Of a stretch of DNA of 64,000 nucleotides, positions 18,677 to 28,144 are shown piece after piece. Origin of the DNA: Colwellia ponticola. GTDB lineage: Bacteria; Pseudomonadota; Gammaproteobacteria; Enterobacterales; Alteromonadaceae. Position numbers and translations under genes: made by a program. The stretch lies in NCBI RefSeq assembly GCF_005885605.1, contig NZ_SZVP01000016.1:28426-92425 (forward strand), in the 5' to 3' direction. The notes under the pieces are model-generated. The model searched no databases. It worked only from the letters and a program-made list of their open reading frames with translations, and was not told where the DNA came from. Position 1 is the stretch's first letter. The number at the start of each line of letters is the position of its first letter.

Positions 18677-19054
18677 ATGACAATTACCGATGAAATTTTA
18701 ATCTGCGCCAATCAATTAGCCAACACAGGCAAAAAGCCAACCGTTGCCTTAGTTAAAGCAAAATTAACGCAAAAAGTGCCATTAGCCACGTTAATTACTA
18801 CACTTAAAAATTGGCAACATCAGCCAGATTTTATCGCCTCTGATACCCCTGATACGGCCGTTAACGAAGGTCAGGCTATAAAAGACAGCGCAGTGTTACT
18901 TCAGCCTGTACTTAATGCTTTACTTGCCAATAATAGTGTAATAGAAAAAATGATTCAGCAATCACTAACCGCTGAGTTAATCACGATAAAAAATGAGCTC
19001 AGCGAAATAAAGTCATTGGTACATAGCTTAACCGAGCAACTTGCTAAGCAATAA
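18677..19054 (+). CDS. Conserved hypothetical protein with KfrA-like N-terminal region
   Basis: A 125-residue protein. The N-terminal half (ILICANQLANTGKKPTVALVKAKL, seen in pieces over residues 6-30) resembles the helix-turn-helix start of KfrA-type DNA-binding proteins, where GKKPTVALVKA is the recognisable core. The C-terminal half is helical and heptad-like (LTAELITIKNELSEIKSL), so a short coiled coil and dimer are likely. No catalytic residues stand out. It lies between a divergent lipoprotein gene and the convergent syd gene. A DNA-binding role is an inference from weak resemblance. Confidence 0.75.
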   Translation: MTITDEILICANQLANTGKKPTVALVKAKLTQKVPLATLITTLKNWQHQPDFIASDTPDTAVNEGQAIKDSAVLLQPVLNALLANNSVIEKMIQQSLTAELITIKNELSEIKSLVHSLTEQLAKQ

Positions 19055-19075
19055 TTCAACTTTATCATACGCTCA

Positions 19076-19675
19076 TTAGTTAGCGCTCATTAAGCAGTAT
19101 GGTGTTAATTGACTAATAAAATCAACAAGTGAATCGCTGAGTTTTTTATGCGGTTTACAGCCTACTTGTTCAACCCAAACCTCACCGCTATGGTTATCAA
19201 CCGAAATAATCATATCTTCTTCATCGGTTACCGCAAAAAAAACCGTTTCAGCTTGCTTGAGCCGTTGCTTCATTAAAATATGGCCAATGATGTTCTCTTG
19301 TAAACGTGCAAAGTCATCTTTATTCCAAGCAAAAAGCAGTGATAACTGTCCCTCATCACAACTAGCTTCAATATCACCACTAAATATAGTAGTAAAATAG
19401 GTTTTAATATCTGGGTGTAACTCCAGGTTTAATGCCGACTCAACATTGGCAAAAGACAATTCTTCGTCATTAGTCTTGGTTAATAAGTCTGGCGTTATAG
19501 CCACTGGCTGCCAATAATAGTGATGCTCATCGTGTTGACCTTGTTCACAAGGTGATAGCCACTGCTTATCATGCTCTGTTGTAGGTAGGTGTCCAACTTG
19601 TGCAATATACTGCTGGCTATAGTTGTTACTAAAGGTTAAAAGCATTTGCGTTAAAGTTTTATTTGTAGCTGTCAT
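19076..19675 (-). CDS. syd: SecY-interacting protein Syd
   Basis: A 199-residue acidic, soluble protein matching Syd, which binds the SecY translocon channel at the inner face of the membrane and may help monitor SecYEG assembly. Recognisable family segments are SPCEQGQHDEHHYYWQPV, LNLELHPDIKTYFTTIFSGD, SLLFAWNKDDFARLQENIIGH and VFFAVTDEEDMIISVDN. It is divergent from queF with a 53-bp gap. This syd-queF arrangement is common in gammaproteobacteria. Length and composition are normal for the family. Confidence 0.92.
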   Translation of the reverse strand: MTATNKTLTQMLLTFSNNYSQQYIAQVGHLPTTEHDKQWLSPCEQGQHDEHHYYWQPVAITPDLLTKTNDEELSFANVESALNLELHPDIKTYFTTIFSGDIEASCDEGQLSLLFAWNKDDFARLQENIIGHILMKQRLKQAETVFFAVTDEEDMIISVDNHSGEVWVEQVGCKPHKKLSDSLVDFISQLTPYCLMSAN

Positions 19676-19728
19676 ATAAAGAAAAATCCTTTAAAATAGC
19701 AAGATACTAGCTCACTACTGAAAAAATT

Positions 19729-20589
19729 ATGGCCAATTATCAAAATGCGACTGAACTCAGTAATTTAACACTGGGTAAAAACACACAATATTGCAGCGAA
19801 TATACCGCAGATTTGCTACAAGGAGTACCTAGAAGTTTAAATAGGGACGACTTAGCGCTAAATCAAAGTAACTTACCTTTTCTTGGTGAAGATGTTTGGT
19901 ATGGCTATGAGCTTTCTTGGCTCAATGAGAAAGGTAAGCCAGTCGTTGCCGTCGCTGAATTTCGTTTTGCTTGCACCAGTGAAAATATTGTTGAGTCAAA
20001 GTCGTTTAAACTGTATTTAAATAGCTTTAATCAAACTCGCTTTAACAGTGTAAAAGAAGTAGAAGAGCTGTTAATTAAAGACCTGTCTGCCATCGTGGGT
20101 TCTCCAGCAAGGGTAAGTTTATTTGGTGTAGATCACTGCCCCGCTTTAGAGCTTGTTAAAAGTAACGATAAGCATATTTGTATTGATGGGGAAGATATTA
20201 GCATTGAGAATTATGAATATAACTCACAATTACTCGCTACCGCACAAAACAAAAAAGAAGACACGGTTATTGAAGAGCACTTAGTGAGCCATTTATTAAA
20301 ATCTAATTGTTTAATTACCAATCAGCCCGACTGGGCAAGTGTCTACATTCATTATCGTGGCAAAGCGATAGATCATGGGACATTGTTGAAGTACTTGATC
20401 TCTTTTCGCCAGCATAATGAATTTCATGAACAATGCGTTGAAAGAATTTACTGCGACTTACAGCAACTTTGTCAGCTCGATGAATTAACCATCTTCGCCC
20501 GCTACACCAGACGCGGTGGCTTAGATATTAATCCATTTAGAAGTAGTCATATTGAACAAGCTCCGTTTGCTAGAACATTGCGTCAGTAA
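19729..20589 (+). CDS. queF: NADPH-dependent 7-cyano-7-deazaguanine reductase
   Basis: A 286-residue QueF of the long, two-domain (type II) form. It reduces preQ0 to preQ1 in the pathway to queuosine in tRNA. The catalytic Cys lies in SNCLITNQPDWASV with the partner Asp in the same motif. The C-terminal signature is FHEQCVERIYCDL followed by FARYTRRGGLDINPFRS. The N-terminal domain has FLGEDVWYGYELSWLN and ESKSFKLYLNSFN, the QueF substrate motif. No preQ1 riboswitch was recognised upstream. Confidence 0.96.
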   Translation: MANYQNATELSNLTLGKNTQYCSEYTADLLQGVPRSLNRDDLALNQSNLPFLGEDVWYGYELSWLNEKGKPVVAVAEFRFACTSENIVESKSFKLYLNSFNQTRFNSVKEVEELLIKDLSAIVGSPARVSLFGVDHCPALELVKSNDKHICIDGEDISIENYEYNSQLLATAQNKKEDTVIEEHLVSHLLKSNCLITNQPDWASVYIHYRGKAIDHGTLLKYLISFRQHNEFHEQCVERIYCDLQQLCQLDELTIFARYTRRGGLDINPFRSSHIEQAPFARTLRQ

Positions 20590-21066
20590 CTTATCGCAAA
20601 TTTTTAATACACAAAAGATGCCTAAGCTTACTTACTATGTTTGGGCGTTTTTATTAATAGATTTACTGGATTCATTTTTGCGAAAAATAGACTCCGTCTA
20701 GCCTTACAATTTTTTCTGAGAATTGGCCTTCACTAGGTATAATTCTGAACTTGTTTATAGGTAATTCTACCCTAATATTATCTTCATAGCGTATGAATAC
20801 TATATAGAGTCCGCATGAAACCATACATAGAACAATAAAAGTTAAATAAATTTATATCTATCACTGATAAATAACGTTTTTATGTTATAAATTGTCTTAT
20901 ACTAAGAAAAATAAAAATGGTAAAGGCGTTATCTAGATAATTAGCAAAATAAAAAGAGCGCGTTAACAAATCACTCGTTTTTATTCTCTCACTTTTTATT
21001 GACATATTTTTATTACCAGACTTTTTATTAACAGATGATGTTATAGCTTAAGGATTAATAGGTTTT
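20590..21066 (+). other. Intergenic region between queF and the GGDEF gene
   Basis: A 477-bp AT-rich gap. The only coding signal is a possible small minus-strand frame (20672-20824, listed separately). The last 80 bases carry the ribosome site (AAGGA) and presumably the promoter of the diguanylate cyclase gene. No convincing hairpin terminator was seen after queF. Confidence 0.5.
20672..20824 (-). CDS. Possible small membrane or lipoprotein-like protein
   Basis: A 50-residue frame, starting MVSCGLYIVFIRYEDN and ending IVRLDGVYFSQK. If an upstream ATT at 20851 were used, the hydrophobic stretch would be IYLTFIVLCMVSCGLYIVF, a good membrane segment or lipobox-like signal. The remainder is a soluble, normally composed sequence. 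The ribosome site is weak, and it could also be the tail of a decayed gene. No family was recognised. Confidence 0.3.
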   Translation of the reverse strand: MVSCGLYIVFIRYEDNIRVELPINKFRIIPSEGQFSEKIVRLDGVYFSQK

Positions 21067-22713
21067 ATGAATGATAGTTCTGTGGCCCAAAAGCAACTAG
21101 AGGCCCTAAAAAGAAAGCTTGATAACGCTATCGAGTCTCGTAGTTCATTAGAAGATAGCTTTACTGTGCAATCTACACTGCTCATTCAATTTATTAGTAA
21201 GCTATCGCTTATTTCTAAAGGTATAGACCTAGAGTTAGACAATCGTTTAGCGCAATTAAGAACCTTATTCACTAAATCAGCGCCCTTTACAGAGATAGAA
21301 GAAAAAGTCACTGCTATTACTAAGTTATTACAACAACATAGTGTCACCAATCAACAAAAGATCGCTCAGGTACACCAGCAATTTACCCAGTCAGGCGAAA
21401 GTTTACAAAAAATAAAGGGCTTACCTGATAATTTACGCAGGGATTTACGCCAATTATTGCAAGAAACAAAAGACAGTAAAGATGTATTAGTACAATACAT
21501 GCCTTTACTGGGTCAGTTGTTAAGTTTTTATCAGCAAGCATTAACAGCAAAGCAAACACCTAAAATACAAGGTCTATTGCAAACGCCACCCGCTATGACA
21601 AAGCAAGATAAGTCGTCAAACGATCAGTCAACGGAACTGCTAACTAAAACAGCGAGCACAGCAGGTGCAATAATATTTGATAGTAATATCATTGAAAAAA
21701 TATCAGTATCGTTAAATTCATTACCCTTATCTAAAGAGCATACTAATGATTTATTGGTCATTAAAAGAAAGCTAATCGCGGGACAATCAAATGATGAAAT
21801 ACTTCATCATTTAGTAGAAATATTTGATGTTATTGTCGCTGATTTTAAAAATGAAAAAAACAGCGCTGAACGTTTTTTAACGAGCTTGAGTGCAACATTA
21901 AGCACAGTTCAAGGTACAGTAAAAGAAACAATTGCGGCACAACAAGATTCTGAACTGATTCATAAAAAGATTAATCATAAGTTACATAATCAATTAGCAG
22001 ATATGAACACTAGTGTTGAAAAAGCGCTATCCTTAAATCAAGTAAAAGACGACATTAACGAGAAGCTGCAATTTATTGTCAGTACGTTAGAGCAAAAAAC
22101 AAAATTTGAACAACAAAATCATAATAATTTAGTTGGTAAACTCAATAACATGTCTACAAAAGTTCAATTACTTGAGCAACAAAGTAAAGTATTTGAAGAA
22201 AAACTTGCTGATCAAGAAAGAAAGAGTATGCAAGATGCGCTAACCAAACTCGCTAATAGAGCCGCTTTTGATGACTACTTTGCTAAATCCCTAGTTAGCT
22301 TTCACCGCAAGGTTTTTCCACTAGCTATTGTAGTGATCGATATTGATGACTTTAAAAAAATTAACGATACCTACGGCCATGCTGCTGGTGATAAAACATT
22401 ACAAGTCATAGCCAATTCACTGGTAAAAAATGTTAGTAAAGACGCTTTTGTAAGCCGTTATGGCGGCGAAGAGTTTGTCTTAATTTATTCAACCACCGAA
22501 CAAGAAGCATTAATAGCCGAACTGAACTTGCTGAATAACTATGTGGCTCGTTTACCCTTTAAGTTTAAGAATAATAGAGTGAGCATAACGCTATCAATTG
22601 GCGCTACGCATATCAAGCATGATGATAATATTCACCTCGCTTTTGAGCGCGCTGACCAAGCAATGTACACAGCTAAAAAACAAGGCAAGAACCAAGTCGT
22701 TTATACACAATAA
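21067..22713 (+). CDS. Soluble diguanylate cyclase with long helical N-terminal region
   Basis: A 548-residue protein without a signal or membrane segment. Residues 1-380 are almost wholly helical and Gln/Lys/Leu-rich, with long coiled-coil stretches. A C-terminal GGDEF domain follows (from about DALTKLANRAAFDDY), with DIDDFKKINDTYGHAAGD and the active-site YGGEEF near residues 465-470, a functional variant of GGDEF. The usual RxxD inhibitory site is not present (SKDAF occupies that place), so product inhibition is probably absent. It should make cyclic-di-GMP in the cytoplasm. The input signal is unknown. AAGGA lies upstream of the ATG. Confidence 0.94.
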   Translation: MNDSSVAQKQLEALKRKLDNAIESRSSLEDSFTVQSTLLIQFISKLSLISKGIDLELDNRLAQLRTLFTKSAPFTEIEEKVTAITKLLQQHSVTNQQKIAQVHQQFTQSGESLQKIKGLPDNLRRDLRQLLQETKDSKDVLVQYMPLLGQLLSFYQQALTAKQTPKIQGLLQTPPAMTKQDKSSNDQSTELLTKTASTAGAIIFDSNIIEKISVSLNSLPLSKEHTNDLLVIKRKLIAGQSNDEILHHLVEIFDVIVADFKNEKNSAERFLTSLSATLSTVQGTVKETIAAQQDSELIHKKINHKLHNQLADMNTSVEKALSLNQVKDDINEKLQFIVSTLEQKTKFEQQNHNNLVGKLNNMSTKVQLLEQQSKVFEEKLADQERKSMQDALTKLANRAAFDDYFAKSLVSFHRKVFPLAIVVIDIDDFKKINDTYGHAAGDKTLQVIANSLVKNVSKDAFVSRYGGEEFVLIYSTTEQEALIAELNLLNNYVARLPFKFKNNRVSITLSIGATHIKHDDNIHLAFERADQAMYTAKKQGKNQVVYTQ

Positions 22714-22822
22714 TCACTAAATCAACTCTTGTGCAAGCGCTTGTTGAATCAGTGCTTTTCACGCATCAAAATTTATTGTACTCGTCCCCATATATAGATA
22801 TATAGCATAAAAGGAGTAAGTT

Positions 22823-24169
22823 ATGCATATCCAAATAAACCCCGTTGGCAACATGAATCTACTATCACAGTCTGAAGTAGATCAGTTACAACACTCTGTT
22901 AGTAGTGCATTATATAATCTTTACCGTAGTTGCTCTCTTGCCGTACTTAATGCCGGCTCAAACACTGATGATGCAGAAGCAATTCATCAACAATACCACT
23001 CGTTTGAAATACACGTATTAAGACGCGAGCGTGGCGTTAAACTCGATTTGATAAACCCACCAACAGATGCCTTTGTCGATGATAAAATTATTCGAGGGAT
23101 CCGAGAGCATCTTTCAGCGGTATTACGCGATATTTTATTTATGCATAGCCGCTATAAAACGATGCCAACCTCGTCACAAGGTATAACCGACGCGACCTTT
23201 GATATATTAAGAAACGCTAATATTATTTTACCTGAAACAGAGCCTAATTTAGTAACATGTTGGGGCGGTCATTCAATCAGTCATGATGAATACAAATATA
23301 CTAAGGCGGTAGGTTATCAGCTAGGTTTACGCGGTTTTAATATCTGTACGGGTTGTGGTCCTGGGGCGATGAAAGGCCCAATGAAAGGCGCAACTATTGG
23401 TCATGCTAAACAGCGTATTAAAGATGGCCGCTATATTGGTTTAACAGAGCCTAGTATCATTGCCGCAGAGCCTCCAAACCCAATCGTGAATGAACTGGTG
23501 ATAATGCCAGACATTGAAAAGCGCTTAGAGGCTTTTGTGCGTATATCACATGGTATTATTATTTTCCCTGGCGGAGCGGGCACTGCTGAGGAGTTACTTT
23601 ATATTCTGGGTATTTTACTGCACGAAAAAAATGCGGTTCAACACTTCCCTATAATTCTTACTGGTCCAGCTAATGCGATTGAATACTTTAATGAAATAGA
23701 TGCTTTTATTGGTGCTACGCTAGGAAAAAAAGCGCAATCGTTATATAAAATAGTGGTTGATGACCCGGTGAAAGTTGCTCAATTGATGAAGAGCGATCTT
23801 GATCAAGTACTTGCGCACAGAAAATCAACAGGCGATGCTTTTCATTTTAACTGGTCACTTGTGATCGCTGAGGATTTTCAACACCCTTTCGAACCATCAC
23901 ATGATAATATGGCTAACTTAAATATCAGCCATGAACTCCCTACCGCTGAACTTGCCGCTAATTTACGCCGCGTTTTTTCAGGTATAGTCGCTGGTAATGT
24001 CAAGTATAGCGGTATTAAAGCAATACGTGAATTTGGCCCTTTTCATATTTCTGGAGATAAAAAAATCATGGCATTAATGGATAAACTACTGGCTTCATTT
24101 GTAAGTCAACATCGCATGAAGTTGCCTGGGAATAAGTATATTCCTTGTTATAAAGTAATAGAGCATTAA
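22823..24169 (+). CDS. ppnN: Pyrimidine/purine nucleotide 5'-monophosphate nucleosidase
   Basis: A 448-residue PpnN (YgdH) protein, which cleaves nucleoside monophosphates to free base and ribose 5-phosphate and is controlled by (p)ppGpp in E. coli. The Rossmann-like lysine-decarboxylase/LOG-type core has [34 protein letters not shown] and the [14 protein letters not shown] motif. The start [16 protein letters not shown] and the C-terminal segment [15 protein letters not shown] are typical. AAAGGAG precedes the ATG. xni follows with a 2-base gap, the same order as in E. coli and Vibrio. Confidence 0.95.
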   Translation: MHIQINPVGNMNLLSQSEVDQLQHSVSSALYNLYRSCSLAVLNAGSNTDDAEAIHQQYHSFEIHVLRRERGVKLDLINPPTDAFVDDKIIRGIREHLSAVLRDILFMHSRYKTMPTSSQGITDATFDILRNANIILPETEPNLVTCWGGHSISHDEYKYTKAVGYQLGLRGFNICTGCGPGAMKGPMKGATIGHAKQRIKDGRYIGLTEPSIIAAEPPNPIVNELVIMPDIEKRLEAFVRISHGIIIFPGGAGTAEELLYILGILLHEKNAVQHFPIILTGPANAIEYFNEIDAFIGATLGKKAQSLYKIVVDDPVKVAQLMKSDLDQVLAHRKSTGDAFHFNWSLVIAEDFQHPFEPSHDNMANLNISHELPTAELAANLRRVFSGIVAGNVKYSGIKAIREFGPFHISGDKKIMALMDKLLASFVSQHRMKLPGNKYIPCYKVIEH

Positions 24170-24171
24170 CA

Positions 24172-25035
24172 TTGAGCGCTCACTTACTACTTATTGATGC
24201 GCTGAATCTAATACGTCGTGTATATGCAGTGCAAGAACGTCCTTTTATGCAAATAAAACGACAAGATAATGATGAGTTATCAGCGAGCACCCAAGCCCAA
24301 GTACTTTTTAATACCCAAAACAATTGTGTCAACGCGTTAATAAAGATCCTCGGTCAGCATAAACCAACGCATGCGCTAGCCGTATTTGATAGTCAACAAC
24401 CTTGCTGGCGCTATCAATTGTTTGAAGGGTATAAACAAGGCAGAAAAAAGATGCCTGAACACCTAGCTGATAAATTAGTCGACATACAAGATGCCTTTAT
24501 GGAACAAGGTGTTGACTCGTTAACCTCTGATGAAGATGAAGCAGATGATCTTATTGCTACCTTAGCAGTAAAAATGGCGCTTCATGGTCAAAAAGTCACT
24601 ATTATCTCTACTGACAAAGGCTTTCTCTCATTACTTCGCCCTAACATTCATATTTATGATTACTTTAGTCGTCGTTACTTGGACGAAGCATATGTACAAA
24701 ATAAATTTAATGTAAAGTCTGCTCAACTCATAGATTTCTGGACATTAACTGGCGATAATACCAATAAAATTGAAGGTGTTAGTGGTATTGGCCAGGTCAA
24801 TGCAGCTAAATTACTTAATCAATATGGCTCATTAAAAGCAATACTTAGCGCGACAGATTTAAAAACGTCTATTAAAAACAAGCTACATGAAAGCTTAACG
24901 CAAATGAATTTAGCAACAACCTTATTAACCTTAAAACAAGATATCCCTTTAGGCTTTAATTTGAAGGATATTCGCTTCACAGCAACCGCTCAAAATCATG
25001 ACAATATCATTGCTATTAATACGCAAAGACGCTAA
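24172..25035 (+). CDS. xni: Flap endonuclease Xni (ExoIX)
   Basis: A 287-residue homologue of the 5'-3' exonuclease domain of DNA polymerase I. Motifs: HLLLIDALNLIRRVY at the N-terminus, DEDEADDLIATLA, STDKGFLSLL and the helix-hairpin-helix GVSGIGQVNAAKLL. It starts with TTG. No ATG lies upstream of the conserved first strand, so the start is nearly forced, and weak initiation may keep the level low. It follows ppnN by 2 bases and is probably translated from the same message. The lysines of the family active site seem reduced, as is normal for Xni. Confidence 0.93.
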   Translation: MSAHLLLIDALNLIRRVYAVQERPFMQIKRQDNDELSASTQAQVLFNTQNNCVNALIKILGQHKPTHALAVFDSQQPCWRYQLFEGYKQGRKKMPEHLADKLVDIQDAFMEQGVDSLTSDEDEADDLIATLAVKMALHGQKVTIISTDKGFLSLLRPNIHIYDYFSRRYLDEAYVQNKFNVKSAQLIDFWTLTGDNTNKIEGVSGIGQVNAAKLLNQYGSLKAILSATDLKTSIKNKLHESLTQMNLATTLLTLKQDIPLGFNLKDIRFTATAQNHDNIIAINTQRR

Positions 25036-25037
25036 CT

Positions 25038-25433
25038 ATGAATAATAAAGTAATCATCAAAGTACTATTAGCGCTACTTTTTTATGGCTTTTTTGTTGCG
25101 CTAGTGGTTATTTTTTATGATGACAGCCCTGATAAAATGACATGGAATGATAGAGAAGCTTATAATCGCCAATTTATTGCAAAAATAAAAATAGACACAT
25201 TTACTTTTGAAAAGGCACTATCTCATTTGGGTAGCCCCGATATAACCGAAGCGATAACGATAGATAACATAAATTATCAAGTGATGTTTTACCGCACCCA
25301 GCATGTAAAATCAGATGGCATTACTACACAAGATGAGTGTACTTTTTTATTCTTTATTAACGGTATGCTCAAAGAAATTGGCTTAGGTAATAATTATCCT
25401 AAGCAATGGGGTATTATTACTCACCATCATTAA
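25038..25433 (+). CDS. DUF3192 family membrane-anchored protein
   Basis: A 131-residue protein with one N-terminal membrane segment (VLLALLFYGFFVALVVIFY), then a periplasmic DUF3192 domain: FEKALSHLGSPDITE, YQVMFYRTQHVKSDG and ITTQDECTFLFFINGML. It is clearly related to the lipoprotein at 18098-18484, sharing YRTQ, DECTF and FINGKL/ML, but is anchored by a helix instead of a lipid. Function is unknown. It begins 2 bases after the xni stop, so it is probably in the ppnN-xni transcript. Confidence 0.88.
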   Translation: MNNKVIIKVLLALLFYGFFVALVVIFYDDSPDKMTWNDREAYNRQFIAKIKIDTFTFEKALSHLGSPDITEAITIDNINYQVMFYRTQHVKSDGITTQDECTFLFFINGMLKEIGLGNNYPKQWGIITHHH

Positions 25434-25753
25434 CACAGCTTAGCAAGCGCGGCAATTATAGACTAAAGTCAGATTGATACTCACTCAGTAACTCTCTACT
25501 ATCATCTGTAAAATTATAAGTAGAGGCACTTGTCGCTGCTATATTAATAAGGTTCAAGCTCGCATAGATAGGGTTGCCATGATATAAAGCACACCAAAAT
25601 AAAGTACTGGCTTTAATCGCTAGACTTTACTGGAAAATATTTTTCTTACTATGCGTTACAGGCATATCGTCGTTAAAGAAGTACAACATTAACTGACGAT
25701 GTATTATTTTACAGTAATACTTCAAAGTATTATGACATAACAAGGTGAACTTA
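25434..25753 (+). promoter_or_regulatory. Leader region of the isocitrate dehydrogenase gene with an 18-bp palindrome
   Basis: A 320-bp gap with no gene. A perfect palindrome apart from its centre, TAATACTTCAAAGTATTA (25715-25732), ends 21 bases before the start codon and could be a repressor or activator site. No clear terminator was found for the preceding operon. Confidence 0.35.
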
Positions 25754-26761
25754 ATGACTAAACAAACCATCACGGTAATTCCTGGCGACGGTATCGGTCC
25801 GAGCATTATTGATGCAACTATTCAGGTGTTAGATAAAGCAGGCTGTAATTTTGCCTATGAATATGCAGATGCGGGTTTAACCGCTTTAGAAAAACATGGC
25901 GAGTTGGTACCAGAAGAAACAATTAAGCTAATTGAAAAAAACAGAATCACCTTAAAAGGCCCGTTAACAACACCCGTTGGCGAAGGCTTTACCTCAATCA
26001 ACGTCACCTTACGTAAACAATTTAAACTGTACGCCAACCTACGTCCGGTATTATCGTTTAAAGGCACTAAAGCGCGTTATGAAAATATTGATATTCTCAC
26101 CGTACGCGAGAATACCCAAGGTATGTATTCAGGTGCAGGTCAAACAACATCTGAAGACGGTACCGAAGCGCACGCCATGAGTATTGTTACACGTGAAGGC
26201 GCTGAAAAAATATTAACCTTTGCTTACGAAACAGCAAAAAAAGAAGGCCGTAAAAAAGTAACCGCTGTTCATAAAGCGAATATTTTAAAATCAACATCGG
26301 GTTTATTCTTAAAAGTAGCACGAGAAGTAGCATTACGTTACCCTGAAATTGAGTCAACAGAGATGATTGTTGATAATTGCTGTATGCAGTTAGTGATGAA
26401 CCCTGAGCAATTTGACGTGATTGTAACCACTAACCTTTTTGGTGATATTCTATCTGACTTATGTGCTGGTTTAGTGGGCGGCCTTGGTATGGCACCAGGC
26501 GCAAATATTGGCGATGATTGTGCAATTTTTGAAGCAGTACATGGCAGTGCTCCAGATATTGCAGGTAAAAACCTTGCTAACCCAACTTCTGTTATTCTGG
26601 CTGCTATTCAAATGCTTGAATACCTAGATATGGGTGATAAAGCCGAAAAAATTAGAGCGGCTATTACTGATGTTATTGCCACAGGTGATAGAACTACTGG
26701 TGATTTAGGCGGTACTCATGGTACTACCGACTTTACTCAAGCAGTACTTGAGAGACTATAA
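25754..26761 (+). CDS. NAD-type isocitrate dehydrogenase
   Basis: A 335-residue member of the isocitrate/isopropylmalate dehydrogenase family. It opens VIPGDGIGPSIIDA, and the substrate loop is SINVTLRKQFKLYANLRP, where Ser-x-Asn fits isocitrate rather than isopropylmalate. VRENTQGMYSG, the KANILKSTSGLF Lys segment, DNCCMQLV and TTNLFGDILSDL follow, and FEAVHGSAPDIAGKNLANPTS is near the C-terminus. The short length fits the NAD-linked type, unlike the 416-residue E. coli Icd. A GTG at 25745 is in frame, but the ATG at 25754 is preceded by AAGGTG. It is a single gene with its own terminator. Confidence 0.92.
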   Translation: MTKQTITVIPGDGIGPSIIDATIQVLDKAGCNFAYEYADAGLTALEKHGELVPEETIKLIEKNRITLKGPLTTPVGEGFTSINVTLRKQFKLYANLRPVLSFKGTKARYENIDILTVRENTQGMYSGAGQTTSEDGTEAHAMSIVTREGAEKILTFAYETAKKEGRKKVTAVHKANILKSTSGLFLKVAREVALRYPEIESTEMIVDNCCMQLVMNPEQFDVIVTTNLFGDILSDLCAGLVGGLGMAPGANIGDDCAIFEAVHGSAPDIAGKNLANPTSVILAAIQMLEYLDMGDKAEKIRAAITDVIATGDRTTGDLGGTHGTTDFTQAVLERL

Positions 26762-26800
26762 ACGTTAAAAACTTATCGTTGTGAAGATCAGCTTATACAG

Positions 26801-26842
26801 AAAAGGCCGTTAAGTTTATTCATAACTTAACGGCCTTTTTAT
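26801..26842 (+). terminator. Terminator after isocitrate dehydrogenase gene
   Basis: AAAAGGCCGTTAAG (26801-26814) pairs with CTTAACGGCCTTTT (26826-26839), followed by T residues. The A-run on the other side lets it work in both directions, so it may also end the rlmM transcript from the minus strand. Confidence 0.87.
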
Positions 26843-26910
26843 TTTGTTTATTGAGTCAATAATTTATTAAAGTAACAGTCTATTAGGTAACGACACCCTA
26901 ATTTAACTTA

Positions 26911-28020
26911 TTATGACTCTTTATTGCTAAGTGGCGCTGGTGATAATAAACGTGCGTGCACCGTCACTTCTTCACGATCATAGTAAAGGTGTTTTGCATA
27001 CAGTTCATATCTCACGTTATGTAAAGCAAAAGCATCTTTGATTGCTTGTAAATCATTGTTAACTTGCTGATAACGCCCTTTCATTGGTAGCTTTAAGTTA
27101 AACATCGCTTCTTTACAATGACCATGTAATAACCACTCGCTCATCAGCTTAGCAACACGTTGTGGCTTTTCTATCATATCGCACACTAACCAATGAACAT
27201 TTTGCTTCATAGGTTTGTATTTAAAACCATCCATCATCTTATGCTTTACTTGCCCTGTTTCCATTAGGGATTCAGCCATTGGACCGTTATCTATTGCCGT
27301 TACCATCATACCACGGCGTACTAATTGATAAGTCCAACCGCCAGGAGCAGAGCCTAAATCAACCGCATTCATGCCCGATGTTAAACGTTCATCCCATTCC
27401 TCTCGCGGGATAAAGTGTAAAAAGGCTTCATCTAGCTTCAGTGTTGAGCGACTGGGTGATGCGCTGGGGAATTTTAATCGAGGAATCCCCATCACATGAG
27501 GTGAACTATTACGTGCTAATGAAAAGCCTAAAATGACTTCTTGTCCGCTGAGAAATAACGCATGTAAAATAGCGCCTTCAGGATCATCTGCTGAATTATT
27601 AGCTTTCTGGGTAAGCACTTTGTTCTTGCGCAACGCTTGACGTAAAGGGACAGATAACTTTCGACAAAACTTACTTAACGACTTGCCATCATTATCATCA
27701 GCCATTTCCATACGTAAATCGCTGTATTGCCAATCATTACCTAATACTTCAGTAATAGCTTCAACTCGATTGTAATCTGGCAAGTCTATTTTATCCGTTA
27801 CCGTGACAAACCACTGGCGAGCAAAAACAAGTCGCTTAAGCGGCAATTTATTCATTAAGGCTTCACCATGTTCGCTGACATGTAAGTGAAAAAAAACTAA
27901 CCCTTGGTTTTTCTTTAGCTCTAAATAGCCATACATTTCGTTCCAAGCAGCTTTTTCTTGGATTTCTGCACCACACTCTTTTTCAAAGCCAGGTCGACAG
28001 AATAATACAATGGAGGTCAT
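26911..28020 (-). CDS. rlmM: 23S rRNA 2'-O-ribose C2498 methyltransferase
   Basis: A 369-residue RlmM. The N-terminal THUMP-like RNA-binding region starts MTSIVLFCRPGFEKECGAEI. The Rossmann methyltransferase domain has the SAM loop DLGSAPGGWTYQLVRRG, then MVTAIDNGPM, WLVCDMIEKP and FNLKLPMKGRYQQV, which supply the K-D-K-E set. The C-terminus YAKHLYYDREEVTVHARL is typical. It modifies C2498 in the peptidyl-transferase centre before 50S assembly. It is the last gene of the gcvA-hydrolase-DUF423-rlmM group; gcvA-DUF423-rlmM is a conserved neighbourhood. Confidence 0.95.
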   Translation of the reverse strand: MTSIVLFCRPGFEKECGAEIQEKAAWNEMYGYLELKKNQGLVFFHLHVSEHGEALMNKLPLKRLVFARQWFVTVTDKIDLPDYNRVEAITEVLGNDWQYSDLRMEMADDNDGKSLSKFCRKLSVPLRQALRKNKVLTQKANNSADDPEGAILHALFLSGQEVILGFSLARNSSPHVMGIPRLKFPSASPSRSTLKLDEAFLHFIPREEWDERLTSGMNAVDLGSAPGGWTYQLVRRGMMVTAIDNGPMAESLMETGQVKHKMMDGFKYKPMKQNVHWLVCDMIEKPQRVAKLMSEWLLHGHCKEAMFNLKLPMKGRYQQVNNDLQAIKDAFALHNVRYELYAKHLYYDREEVTVHARLLSPAPLSNKES

Positions 28021-28144
28021 ATGTTGTTTTACCTTTTCTAGCTAACGCCATCCTTTAATAAGATATGAACGTCAGCGTATTAACACGATAACAGTGCCAT
28101 TAAAAACAGTGCGTTTAAAACAATGTTATTTAAAAGCCGTATCG

